Virus record (IMG/VR): IMGVR_UViG_3300008117_001123
Coordinates: 1 to 22,414 of that record
Origin: a virus
DNA: 22,414 nucleotides
Direction: 5' to 3' (one strand)
This document shows, one piece after another, positions 16,778-22,414 of this stretch. Positions within the stretch are counted from its first letter, which is position 1. Every line of letters starts with the position of its first letter. The notes under the pieces are model-generated. The model saw only the letters and a list, made by a program, of their open reading frames with translations, had not been told where the DNA came from and searched no databases. The translations under genes and the position numbers were made by a program.

Positions 16778-17510
16778 CAATGAAAAAGAAGAGTTTGGTG
16801 AGTTAGAGATCGAAGAGCAGAAGATTTCGCAAAAGGCTGAACTCCCTGAGAAATACAGGGATAAAAGTTTAGATGACATTGTGAAGATGCACCAAGAGGC
16901 TGAAAAGCTCATTGGTAAGCAAGCACAAGAAGTAGGCGAAGTCCGTAAGTTAGCCGATGAACTCATTAAGCAGAACCTTGGTTCTAGACAACAACAGACT
17001 AGACAGGAAGAGCCTGAAGTAGATTTCTTTGAGAATCCTCAGAAGGCAGTTCAAAGGACAGTTGACAGTCACCCTGACATCATTGCGGCTAGACAAGCCA
17101 CTTTAGAGATGAAAAGGGCGCAGATTCAGCAGAAGTTAGCTAGTGAGCATCCTGATTTTGGCGATATTGCTAAAAATGAGGACTTTACGAATTGGGTTAA
17201 ATCTAGCCCAGTACGGATTGATTTGTTCAAGAAAGCTGATGCAGAATTCGACTATGATTCAGCCAATGAACTGTTATCGACTTACAAGGAACTTCGCTCT
17301 GTCAAACAGAAGCAATCGAGTGATGCTGGAGAAGCCACTCGGAAGCAGAATTTGAAGGCAGCGGGGGTAGATGTAGGCGGTTCTGGAGAGTCCTCAAAAC
17401 GAGTTTATCGTAGGGCTGACCTTATTCGGCTAAAAATGCAAGACCCCAATCGGTATGAGGCACTTTCAGATGAAATTATGACCGCATACCAAGAAGGTCG
17501 TGTCAGGTAA
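16767..17510 (+). CDS. Scaffolding protein, head module B
   Basis: This 247-residue protein is very charged and helical with no motif of an enzyme. The N-terminal half includes EFGELEIEEQKISQKAELPE and long Glu/Lys/Gln helices. A linker EEPEVDFFENPQKAVQRTV leads to MKRAQIQQKLASEHPDFGDI. The C-terminus is basic (KRVYRRADLIRLKMQDPNRY). Order (zinc ribbon, this gene, capsid B) and composition match a scaffold. It shows no sequence similarity I can see to the scaffold of module A. I chose ATG 16767 with AAGGAA just upstream over the in-frame TTG at 16743. The gene overlaps the zinc-ribbon stop. Confidence 0.72.
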   Translation: MLIDNEKEEFGELEIEEQKISQKAELPEKYRDKSLDDIVKMHQEAEKLIGKQAQEVGEVRKLADELIKQNLGSRQQQTRQEEPEVDFFENPQKAVQRTVDSHPDIIAARQATLEMKRAQIQQKLASEHPDFGDIAKNEDFTNWVKSSPVRIDLFKKADAEFDYDSANELLSTYKELRSVKQKQSSDAGEATRKQNLKAAGVDVGGSGESSKRVYRRADLIRLKMQDPNRYEALSDEIMTAYQEGRVR

Positions 17511-17534
17511 GATTTAACTTTTGGAGATTTAATT

Positions 17535-17948
17535 ATGGCTAATACAGCTTTTGCACCCAATAACGCAACCACAGTAACAACCTCAGCAACGTTCATTCCA
17601 GAAATTTGGAGTGATGAAATTGTTGCCAGTTACAAGAAAAACCTTGTTCTAGCGAACTTGGTTATGAAGATGAACTTCAAGGGCAAGAAAGGTGACACAG
17701 TTCACATTCCAGCCCCTGGTCGTGGTTCAGCTTCTGCCAAAACCGCTACCGATGCAGTTACCTTGATTGTTGACACAGCATCTGAGATTCAAGTTTCTAT
17801 CAACAAGCACTATGAATATAGCCGCTTGATCGAGGACATTGCTGAAGCGCAAGCCTTGAACTCTATGCGTAACTTCTACACCTCTGACGCAGGTTATGCC
17901 TTGGCTAAACAAGTCGATACAGACTTGATTCAGTTGGGTCGTTCTTGA
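17535..17948 (+). CDS. Major capsid protein B, N-terminal part (broken by duplication)
   Basis: This is the first 137 codons of a second, unrelated HK97-fold coat protein, of a type frequent in marine podovirus contigs. ATG 17535 follows GGAG. The family is recognised from TFIPEIWSDEIVASYKKNLV, MNFKGKKGDTVHIPAPGRG and INKHYEYSRLIEDIAEAQAL. Translation stops at TGA 17946-17948 because a 20-bp tandem duplication (17925-17964) shifts the frame. If one copy is removed, residues run DTDLIQLGRSSNGGAGT without a break into the C-terminal part, giving about 317 residues in total. The sequence itself shows the duplication; whether it is biological or an assembly artefact is not known. Confidence 0.85.
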   Translation: MANTAFAPNNATTVTTSATFIPEIWSDEIVASYKKNLVLANLVMKMNFKGKKGDTVHIPAPGRGSASAKTATDAVTLIVDTASEIQVSINKHYEYSRLIEDIAEAQALNSMRNFYTSDAGYALAKQVDTDLIQLGRS

Positions 17949-17964
17949 TTCAGTTGGGTCGTTC
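17925..17964 (+). repeat. Exact 20-bp tandem duplication inside capsid B
   Basis: TTGATTCAGTTGGGTCGTTC at 17925-17944 is repeated exactly at 17945-17964. The preceding base is C in both cases. Twenty is not a multiple of three, so the reading frame is broken. Removing either copy restores the conserved capsid frame. Such a short exact tandem copy is typical of replication slippage or of a failed overlap collapse in assembly. Confidence 0.95.
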
Positions 17965-18508
17965 CTCTAATGGTGGTGCGGGAACAAACGCCTACGCAAC
18001 TGGTGCTTTTGTGGGTGGTGATGGTACAACAGCCTACGTTGCTGGTAGCAACAATGAGTCTGCTTTGACCGATGCTGCCATTCGTCGCACTATTCAGCGT
18101 TTGGACGACAACGATACTCCTATGGATGGTCGTTTCTTCATCATTCCTCCTTCAAGCCGTAACACGTTGATGGGTCTTGCCCGTTACACTGAGCAGGCTT
18201 TTGTGGGTGATGGCAATGCGATCCGTAATGGTGAAATCGGTAACCTTTATGGTATCCCTGTGTTCACATCTAGCAACTGCGATACAACCAGTGGTTCTGG
18301 CGCTGCTCGTGTCTGCCTGATGGGTCATAAAGACTCTATGGTTCTGGTTGAGCAAGTTGGTATCCGTTCACAAGTCCAGTACAAACAAGAGTACCTTGCT
18401 ACTCTGTTTACTTCTGACACTTTGTATGGTGTTGCCGCCTTGAGGAAAGCCGCTACTGTTGGTGCAGCTACTTCCTCTTCATTCTTTGCCTTGATCGTAC
18501 CTGCCTAA
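17945..18508 (+). CDS. Major capsid protein B, C-terminal part
   Basis: This is the rest of the coat protein after the duplication, 187 codons. It opens with IQLGRSSNGGAGTNAYATGA, part of which is the second copy of the duplicated sequence. Coat-like features follow: RLDDNDTPMDGRFFIIPPSS, GNLYGIPVFTSSNCD and a C-terminal SDTLYGVAALRKAATVGAAT. A TTG at 17945 is available, but I see no specific binding site in front of it, so this part would not be made efficiently on its own. It is best read as one gene with 17535-17948. A strong terminator follows at 18524-18554. Confidence 0.85.
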   Translation: MIQLGRSSNGGAGTNAYATGAFVGGDGTTAYVAGSNNESALTDAAIRRTIQRLDDNDTPMDGRFFIIPPSSRNTLMGLARYTEQAFVGDGNAIRNGEIGNLYGIPVFTSSNCDTTSGSGAARVCLMGHKDSMVLVEQVGIRSQVQYKQEYLATLFTSDTLYGVAALRKAATVGAATSSSFFALIVPA

Positions 18509-18523
18509 GCAGTTGCCATCTTT

Positions 18524-18554
18524 CCCCCTGCCTTAACGGGTGGGGGGGTTTTTT
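18524..18554 (+). terminator. Rho-independent terminator after capsid B
   Basis: CCCCC (18524-18528) pairs with GGGGG within the run at 18542-18548. A further CC/GG pairing (18531-18532 with 18538-18539) encloses a TTAAC loop, with an unpaired TG/GT internal loop between the two stem parts. Six T follow (18549-18554). This is the strongest terminator in the window and lies just before AGGAGG (18560-18565) and the next ATG 18573. Confidence 0.8.
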
Positions 18555-18572
18555 AATCTAGGAGGATAAATT

Positions 18573-18896
18573 ATGGCGACCGCATCCGCAGTAACAGTAC
18601 GTCGTGGTAACGACCAGTTTCGTGGCCTTTTCAGTGATACATGGGTAGTTCGTGCTACTTTGGACGCTGGTTCATTGGTCGATGGCGCTGGTGAAACTGA
18701 CGACATTACAATCCCTGGCGTGGCCTTGGGTGATATGGTTATCGGTGCATCTTTGGGCGTGGACTTAGTTGGTTTGACAGTAACAGGTTATGTTTCTGCC
18801 GCAAACACAGTTAAATTCCGTATTCAAAATGAATCTGGTTCAACCGCTGACTTAGCATCTTCAACATTGCGAATTGTTGTAGCTCGCATGGTCTAA
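18573..18896 (+). CDS. Small beta protein, possible capsid decoration
   Basis: This 107-residue all-beta protein has TLDAGSLVDGAGETDDITIP, MVIGASLGVDLVGLTVTGYV and SAANTVKFRIQNESGSTADL. I recognise a recurring small protein placed after the capsid in marine and freshwater phage contigs. Decoration of the head is the usual guess for such proteins, but I cannot verify it. It has a very strong binding site (AGGAGG) and sits between two terminators, so it is probably made at high level. Confidence 0.6.
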   Translation: MATASAVTVRRGNDQFRGLFSDTWVVRATLDAGSLVDGAGETDDITIPGVALGDMVIGASLGVDLVGLTVTGYVSAANTVKFRIQNESGSTADLASSTLRIVVARMV

Positions 18897-18899
18897 TCT

Positions 18900-18923
18900 A
18901 AGGGGGCTAATAACCCCCTTTTT
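18900..18923 (+). terminator. Rho-independent terminator
   Basis: AAGGGGG (18900-18906) pairs with CCCCCTT (18914-18920) around CTAATAA, and three more T follow (18921-18923). The next gene's GGAG (18927-18930) and ATG 18936 come immediately after, so the terminator and translation start are nearly adjacent. Confidence 0.8.
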
Positions 18924-18935
18924 CTCGGAGTTCTT

Positions 18936-19127
18936 ATGGCAACCTTTCAATGCTTACAAAGCGGTAACACAGTTACTTTCACATATCAACACGATATTGA
19001 CACAATGAAAGGTCATCAGGGCTATGTCAGAATAGATGAAGTTAAAGAAGAAACTTCTGAAAAGCAAATAGTCTTGCAACCTCCAGTTAAGAAGGTTGGA
19101 CGACCTAAGAAAGTCGAAAATGTCTGA
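18936..19127 (+). CDS. Small protein of unknown function
   Basis: This 63-residue protein begins MATFQCLQSGNTVTFTYQHD and contains DIDTMKGHQGYVRIDE, then a basic tail (KKVGRPKKVENV) that looks like a short AT-hook (GRPKK). GGAG at 18927-18930 precedes the start after the terminator. It overlaps the next gene by eight bases. It belongs to a class of small proteins found after capsid genes; function is unknown. Confidence 0.6.
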   Translation: MATFQCLQSGNTVTFTYQHDIDTMKGHQGYVRIDEVKEETSEKQIVLQPPVKKVGRPKKVENV

Positions 19128-19323
19128 AATTGACCCAAGAGAATTTGGTAAATTGGAAGCCCAAGTTGAGGCTTTACAGATAGAAGTTCATGGACTTCGC
19201 CAAGATATTAAACTGCTTTTAGAGATGGCTAATAAGTCTAAAGGCGGTATGTTTGTAGGAATGGCTATTGCATCCTTTATTGGTGGCTTAGTCACATTTG
19301 TTGCTGATCGACTTTGGAAATAA
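19120..19323 (+). CDS. Holin-like small membrane protein
   Basis: This is a 67-residue protein with a coiled-coil N-terminus (EFGKLEAQVEALQIEVHGL, residues 8-26, heptad Leu/Val pattern), a second helix QDIKLLLEMANKSK and one transmembrane segment (FVGMAIASFIGGLVTFVAD) with a short basic end. This resembles the coiled-coil plus single-membrane-span layout of XhlA-type proteins found near lysis genes. It overlaps the preceding gene by eight bases. I chose ATG 19120 over an in-frame start further upstream. Lysis is a guess from the layout, as no endolysin is seen in the window. Confidence 0.6.
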   Translation: MSEIDPREFGKLEAQVEALQIEVHGLRQDIKLLLEMANKSKGGMFVGMAIASFIGGLVTFVADRLWK

Positions 19324-19333
19324 GGAGCATATT

Positions 19334-19519
19334 ATGCCTATGGTTGGAAAAAAGAAGTTTCCCTACTCTGAAGAGGGCAAGAAAGAAGCCAAAGAGTACG
19401 GCAAGAAAAAGGGTATGCCTGTAACCATTATGATTGCTGTTGGTAAGCCTAAAGGTCTGCCTACCCGTGGTGGTCGTACTGCTACAAACATGATGAAAAA
19501 ATCAGGTCGTGGCAAATGA
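19334..19519 (+). CDS. Small basic protein with GKKKFPYSEEGKKEA motif
   Basis: This 61-residue protein is very basic: MPMVGKKKFPYSEEGKKEAK, then KEYGKKKGMP, VTIMIAVGKPKGLPTRGGRT and a KKSGRGK tail. The ATG has AAGGAG at 19322-19327. The pattern matches small basic proteins that recur in podovirus head clusters. I suspect a virion-internal, DNA-associated role, but this is inferred from charge only. Its stop overlaps the next ATG (ATGA at 19516-19519). Confidence 0.65.
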   Translation: MPMVGKKKFPYSEEGKKEAKEYGKKKGMPVTIMIAVGKPKGLPTRGGRTATNMMKKSGRGK

Positions 19520-19662
19520 AACAAGGTCTTTACGCAAACATTAAAGCTAAACAAGATCGCATAAAGGCGGGTTCTGGCGAGAAGATGCGTAAGGTTGGTT
19601 CTAAAGGCGCTCCTACTGCAAAGGACTTTAAGCAAGCAGCTAAGACTGCTAAAAAGAAATGA
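19516..19662 (+). CDS. Very small basic protein (48 aa)
   Basis: This is a short gene bounded by ATGA overlaps on both sides. Its protein is MKQGLYANIKAKQDRIKAGS followed by GEKMRKVGSKGAPTAKDFKQ and a final AAKTAKKK. The pattern 'LYANIxAK..RIxAGSGEKMRK.G.KGAPTA..F..AAKTAKK' is one I know from related phages just before the DUF6321 gene, so it is a real gene. It is very basic with no membrane segment. The function is unknown and probably virion-associated. Confidence 0.75.
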   Translation: MKQGLYANIKAKQDRIKAGSGEKMRKVGSKGAPTAKDFKQAAKTAKKK

Positions 19663-20279
19663 GCATCCCAGAAGGATTAGACAAATCGACTGTAGATCGG
19701 TTGGTTTTGTCTCATAGTACGTGGAAACATCTTTTTTACCGATGCTATTCAAAAGTAAGTCCAGACTACAAAAACTATGGTGGTCGTGGAATTGATGTGC
19801 ATCCATCATGGCATGGTGACGATGGGTTTTATCAATTTATCCAAGATGCTGGACTAAGACCTTCAAAAGATTACAGTCTTGATAGGATTGATGTCAATAA
19901 AGGCTATTCACCAGAAAACGTGAAATGGTCGACTAACATTGAGCAAGCCAATAATCGAAGGAATAGCAAGCGGTACTTGTTTGAGGGCGAAAATCTTACG
20001 TTGGCTGAAATTGCTAGAAAAACAGGAATTGACTACCAGAGAATCTGGAAAGCAACAAAGGTTTATGGCAATCCATTAGAGCATACAAAAATTGACCCAG
20101 ATCGTGGGAAACGTATGTATCAAGGTGAATTACGCTCAACAACTGAAATTGCCAAAATGGTTAATATGAAGCCAGGAACTCTTATGCGAAGACTAAGAAA
20201 TGGCTTAGATTTTGATTTAGCTATTGCACTTCCACTTCAAGCTGGTGTACACTTCAGGGAAAGATCATTATGGTCTTAA
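19659..20279 (+). CDS. HNH-type homing endonuclease with two C-terminal HTH repeats
   Basis: This 206-residue protein is a freestanding homing endonuclease. The N-terminal nuclease part holds YKNYGGRGIDV (residues 37-47), SLDRID (73-78), YSPENVKW (83-90) and EQANNRRN (95-102), the usual spacing in this HNH-like family. The C-terminal half holds two helix-turn-helix DNA-binding repeats: FEGENLTLAEIARKTGIDYQ, about 108-127, and QGELRSTTEIAKMVNMKPGT, about 155-174. The ATG overlaps the upstream stop as ATGA (19659-19662), and its end overlaps the start of the next gene by ten bases. It lies between the 48-aa gene and the DUF6321 gene, which are normally adjacent. Confidence 0.85.
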   Translation: MSIPEGLDKSTVDRLVLSHSTWKHLFYRCYSKVSPDYKNYGGRGIDVHPSWHGDDGFYQFIQDAGLRPSKDYSLDRIDVNKGYSPENVKWSTNIEQANNRRNSKRYLFEGENLTLAEIARKTGIDYQRIWKATKVYGNPLEHTKIDPDRGKRMYQGELRSTTEIAKMVNMKPGTLMRRLRNGLDFDLAIALPLQAGVHFRERSLWS

Positions 20280-20821
20280 AAAAATACCAGAATCCAAAAG
20301 GCGGATTAAATGAGGAAGGTCGTGAGTTCTACAAAAGAACTGAAGGACTAGACCTCAAAAAGCCTTTAAAAACGGGTAATTCAGGTCGACGATCTAGTTT
20401 TTTAGCACGTATGGGCAATATGCCTGGCGCTGAGATGAAAGATGGGAAGCCGACTCGACTCCTATTATCTCTTAGAGCTTGGGGCGCAACGTCCAAAGAA
20501 GATGCCAAAGCGCCTACAGCCGCAACGCTGACTACTGTTTATACAGTTCCTACGGGTTACTACGCCAAATTTACAGTCATGTACGTCCACAATACGGGTG
20601 GATCAACAAAACACATTACTGTGGTGTGGAATGATGCAAGTGCCGCTACTTCCCATGACATCCTGACTGAATACAATTTCACTTCTAAGCAATACCTTCA
20701 ATTTGATGGCGCTGCTTATATCGTTTTAGAAGAGGGCGATAAGATTCAAATTACGACTGAAGCTGGAAGTTCATTCAGTTTTATTGCTACTTTTGAACAA
20801 ATAGGATTAACAAGAGCATGA
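20270..20821 (+). CDS. DUF6321 domain fused to a beta-sandwich domain
   Basis: This is a 183-residue protein in two parts. Residues 3-72 match the small DUF6321-type phage protein (KYQNPKGGLNEEGREFYKRT, then SGRRSSFLARMGNMPG and KPTRLLLSLRAWG). Residues 78-183 are a beta sandwich (TTVYTVPTGYYAKFTVMYVH, IVLEEGDKIQITTEAG, SFIATFEQIGLTRA) like small virion beta proteins that are often separate. In my experience DUF6321 proteins normally end shortly after the RAWG-like motif, so this is probably a fusion. The start overlaps the endonuclease by ten bases, and the stop overlaps the adaptor ATG (ATGA). The function is unknown; a virion role is likely. Confidence 0.7.
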   Translation: MVLKKYQNPKGGLNEEGREFYKRTEGLDLKKPLKTGNSGRRSSFLARMGNMPGAEMKDGKPTRLLLSLRAWGATSKEDAKAPTAATLTTVYTVPTGYYAKFTVMYVHNTGGSTKHITVVWNDASAATSHDILTEYNFTSKQYLQFDGAAYIVLEEGDKIQITTEAGSSFSFIATFEQIGLTRA

Positions 20822-21468
20822 CTACATACCTTCAAGCTGTTAATGACGTTCTTGTTCGACTCAGAGAAGAGGAAGTCTCTACTGTTACCGAAACAAGTTA
20901 TTCCTCTTTGATTGGAAAGTTTGTCAATGATGCCAAACGTCAAATTGAAGATTCTTATGAGTGGAATATTTTGGGGACAACTATTGTTGTTTCTACTGTG
21001 GCTGGCACTTCTTCTTACTCTCTAACGGGGGCGGGGCAGAAGTTCCGTGTTCAAGACGTTATCAATGATACGAATAACACTGGGATGAAAAACATCCCTT
21101 TTGTTAACATGAATCGTTATTTGAACTTTGGGACTGTCTCTAATGGTGTTCCTTTGTACTATGCTTTTGATGGTGTAGATGCCAGTTACGACACAAAAGT
21201 AACTGTATTTCCTATTCCTGATAGCGTGGTAAGTCTAAGATTTAGCTTGGTCGTGCCACAAGCACCATTGAGTGCTGATGGTACTGTGATTCTGATGCCG
21301 TCTGAATTGGTGGTTCAGAGTGCTTATGCTCGTGCTTTGGTTGAGCGTGGTGAAGATGGTGGTCTATCGTCTTCTGAGGCTTATCAGTTATACAGGTCTA
21401 TGTTGTCTGACTACATTTCGACAGAAGCAACACGTTACCCTGAGTTTGGCTCTTTTGAGGCTGTCTAA
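20818..21468 (+). CDS. Head-tail adaptor B (T7 gp11-like)
   Basis: This 216-residue protein fits the head-tail adaptor/tail tubular A family that binds the portal and starts the tail. It has the N-terminal helix pair (YLQAVNDVLVRLREEEVSTV, SLIGKFVNDAKRQIEDSYEW), a beta part with SSYSLTGAGQKFRVQDVIN, and a C-terminal helical block (QSAYARALVERGEDGGLSSS, EAYQLYRSMLSDYI). Unlike adaptor A it has no inserted domain. It is coupled to both neighbours: ATGA with the gene before and TAATG (21466-21470) with the gene after. It pairs with the nozzle protein next to it. Confidence 0.75.
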   Translation: MTTYLQAVNDVLVRLREEEVSTVTETSYSSLIGKFVNDAKRQIEDSYEWNILGTTIVVSTVAGTSSYSLTGAGQKFRVQDVINDTNNTGMKNIPFVNMNRYLNFGTVSNGVPLYYAFDGVDASYDTKVTVFPIPDSVVSLRFSLVVPQAPLSADGTVILMPSELVVQSAYARALVERGEDGGLSSSEAYQLYRSMLSDYISTEATRYPEFGSFEAV

Positions 21469-22414
21469 TGGCTCAACCCATCCAAACATTCAGCATTAGC
21501 GCACCAGGGTTTTTTGGACTCAATACCCAAGACTCGCCATTGGATTTGGCTAGTGGATTTGCTTTGGTTGCTACTAACTGTGTGATTGACCAGTATGGTC
21601 GTATTGGATCAAGAAAAGGTTGGACAAGGGTTAATGCTTCTTCTGGAAACCTTGGTGCTAACGATGTTGGTGTGATCCATGAGTTAGTACAGACTGATGG
21701 CACATTGACTGTGTTGTTTGCTGGCAACAATAAGATATTCAAACTTAGTGGCACTTCTGTTACTGAGTTGACCTATGGGGGAGGGGGGTCTGCTCCTACC
21801 ATCACTGCTAGTAATTGGCAATGCGCTTCTTTGAATGGGATTACTTATTTCTTTCAAACAGGGCATGACCCAATCATTTACGACCCTGCTGTAAGTACAA
21901 CCACTTATAGACGGGTTTCTGAGAAGTCAGGCTATGTAGGGACTGTTCCTAGTGGGAATCTCGCTATATCGGCTTATGGTCGCTTGTGGGTGGCTTCTAC
22001 CAGTACAGATAAGGTCACTGTCAGCTTCTCTGATCTGATTGCAGGTCATGTGTGGTCTGGTGGCACGACAGGAACTTTGGATACGAGTAGAGTTTGGCCT
22101 AATGGTGCTGATGAAGTACAAGCCTTGGCTGCTCACAATGGATTTTTGTTTATCTTTGGTAAGAGACAGATTCTTGTTTATCAGGGAGCAACTACTCCTT
22201 CTACGATGTCCATATCCGACACAGTAGGTGGGATTGGTTGTTTAGCAAGAGACAGTGTTCAGACAACCAGTTCTGATGTGATCTTCTTGTCAAACAGTGG
22301 TGTTCGTTCATTGATGAGAACGATTCAAGAGAAGTCTGCTCCCGAGAGGGACTTGTCTAAGAATGTACGTAATGATTTGATGAGCGATGTTGCTTCTCAG
22401 AATCTGGCAAATAT
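21468..22414 (+). CDS. Tail nozzle/tail tubular B-like protein, truncated by window end
   Basis: The frame is open without a stop from ATG 21468 to the window edge, 315 complete codons. The start overlaps the adaptor stop as TAATG. It begins MAQPIQTFSISAPGFFGLNT and continues DSPLDLASGFALVATNCVI and GRIGSRKGW, a signature I know from T7 gp12-like and stabilisation-type tail proteins. Short beta-propeller-like blades follow (LTVLFAGNNKIFKL, AISAYGRLWVASTST, AHNGFLFIFGKRQILVYQG). Residues near the end (SNSGVRSLMR, EKSAPERDLSKNV) also fit. It would form the tail nozzle that contacts the cell surface. The C-terminal part is missing here. Confidence 0.82.
   Translation, partial: MAQPIQTFSISAPGFFGLNTQDSPLDLASGFALVATNCVIDQYGRIGSRKGWTRVNASSGNLGANDVGVIHELVQTDGTLTVLFAGNNKIFKLSGTSVTELTYGGGGSAPTITASNWQCASLNGITYFFQTGHDPIIYDPAVSTTTYRRVSEKSGYVGTVPSGNLAISAYGRLWVASTSTDKVTVSFSDLIAGHVWSGGTTGTLDTSRVWPNGADEVQALAAHNGFLFIFGKRQILVYQGATTPSTMSISDTVGGIGCLARDSVQTTSSDVIFLSNSGVRSLMRTIQEKSAPERDLSKNVRNDLMSDVASQNLAN

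Noticed and set aside
17535-18508. Programmed ribosomal frameshift in capsid B
   Set aside because: There is no slippery heptamer. The break is explained fully by an exact 20-bp tandem duplication, and either single copy restores the frame.

Overview
The window is one strand of a tailed-bacteriophage structural region. Every gene supported here lies on the + strand, and the genes are tightly packed with many ATGA, TAATG or TGATG stop/start overlaps. Shine-Dalgarno sequences sit next to, or inside, the preceding stop codon. There is a large terminase, a P22/SU10-length portal, two tail adaptors and the start of a tail-nozzle protein. No tape-measure, sheath or tail-tube gene is seen. This points to a short-tailed (podovirus-type) phage of a Gram-negative bacterium, probably aquatic. 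The host inference is weak and rests only on gene families I know from freshwater and marine phage contigs.

Layout. Positions 1-468 are a leader in which I support no gene. Positions 469-2874 hold a GNAT-like protein, a probable small terminase and four small unknown proteins. Positions 2861-9686 hold head module A: large terminase, portal, small protein, scaffold, major capsid protein of the SU10 (DUF5309) type, a terminator-like hairpin and an unknown 173-aa protein. Positions 9696-10682 encode an SU10-like adaptor with an inserted beta domain. Positions 10692-15599 encode a 1635-aa mosaic tail fibre. Positions 15611-16369 hold three small genes: two 89-residue paralogues flanking a gene that carries a stray fibre repeat. 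Positions 16366-18508 hold head module B: a small conserved protein, a zinc-ribbon protein, a second scaffold and a second, unrelated major capsid protein of the type common in marine podovirus contigs. Positions 18573-21468 hold a small beta protein, a holin-like membrane protein, small basic proteins, a homing endonuclease, a DUF6321/beta-sandwich fusion and a second adaptor. From 21468 to the window end lies the 5' part of a tail-nozzle (tail tubular B-like) gene. It is still open at the edge.

The most striking point is that two unrelated scaffold-capsid-adaptor sets lie in one collinear region with only one terminase and one portal. Both capsid genes also carry a frame-breaking lesion. 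In the second, this is an exact 20-bp tandem duplication; removing one copy restores a clean protein. In the first, the 3' end is out of frame, so the capsid reads through a terminator-like hairpin into the next gene. Either this is a real two-capsid or mosaic phage caught during module replacement, or it is a chimeric assembly of two related phages. The sequence alone cannot decide; reads across the named junctions would.
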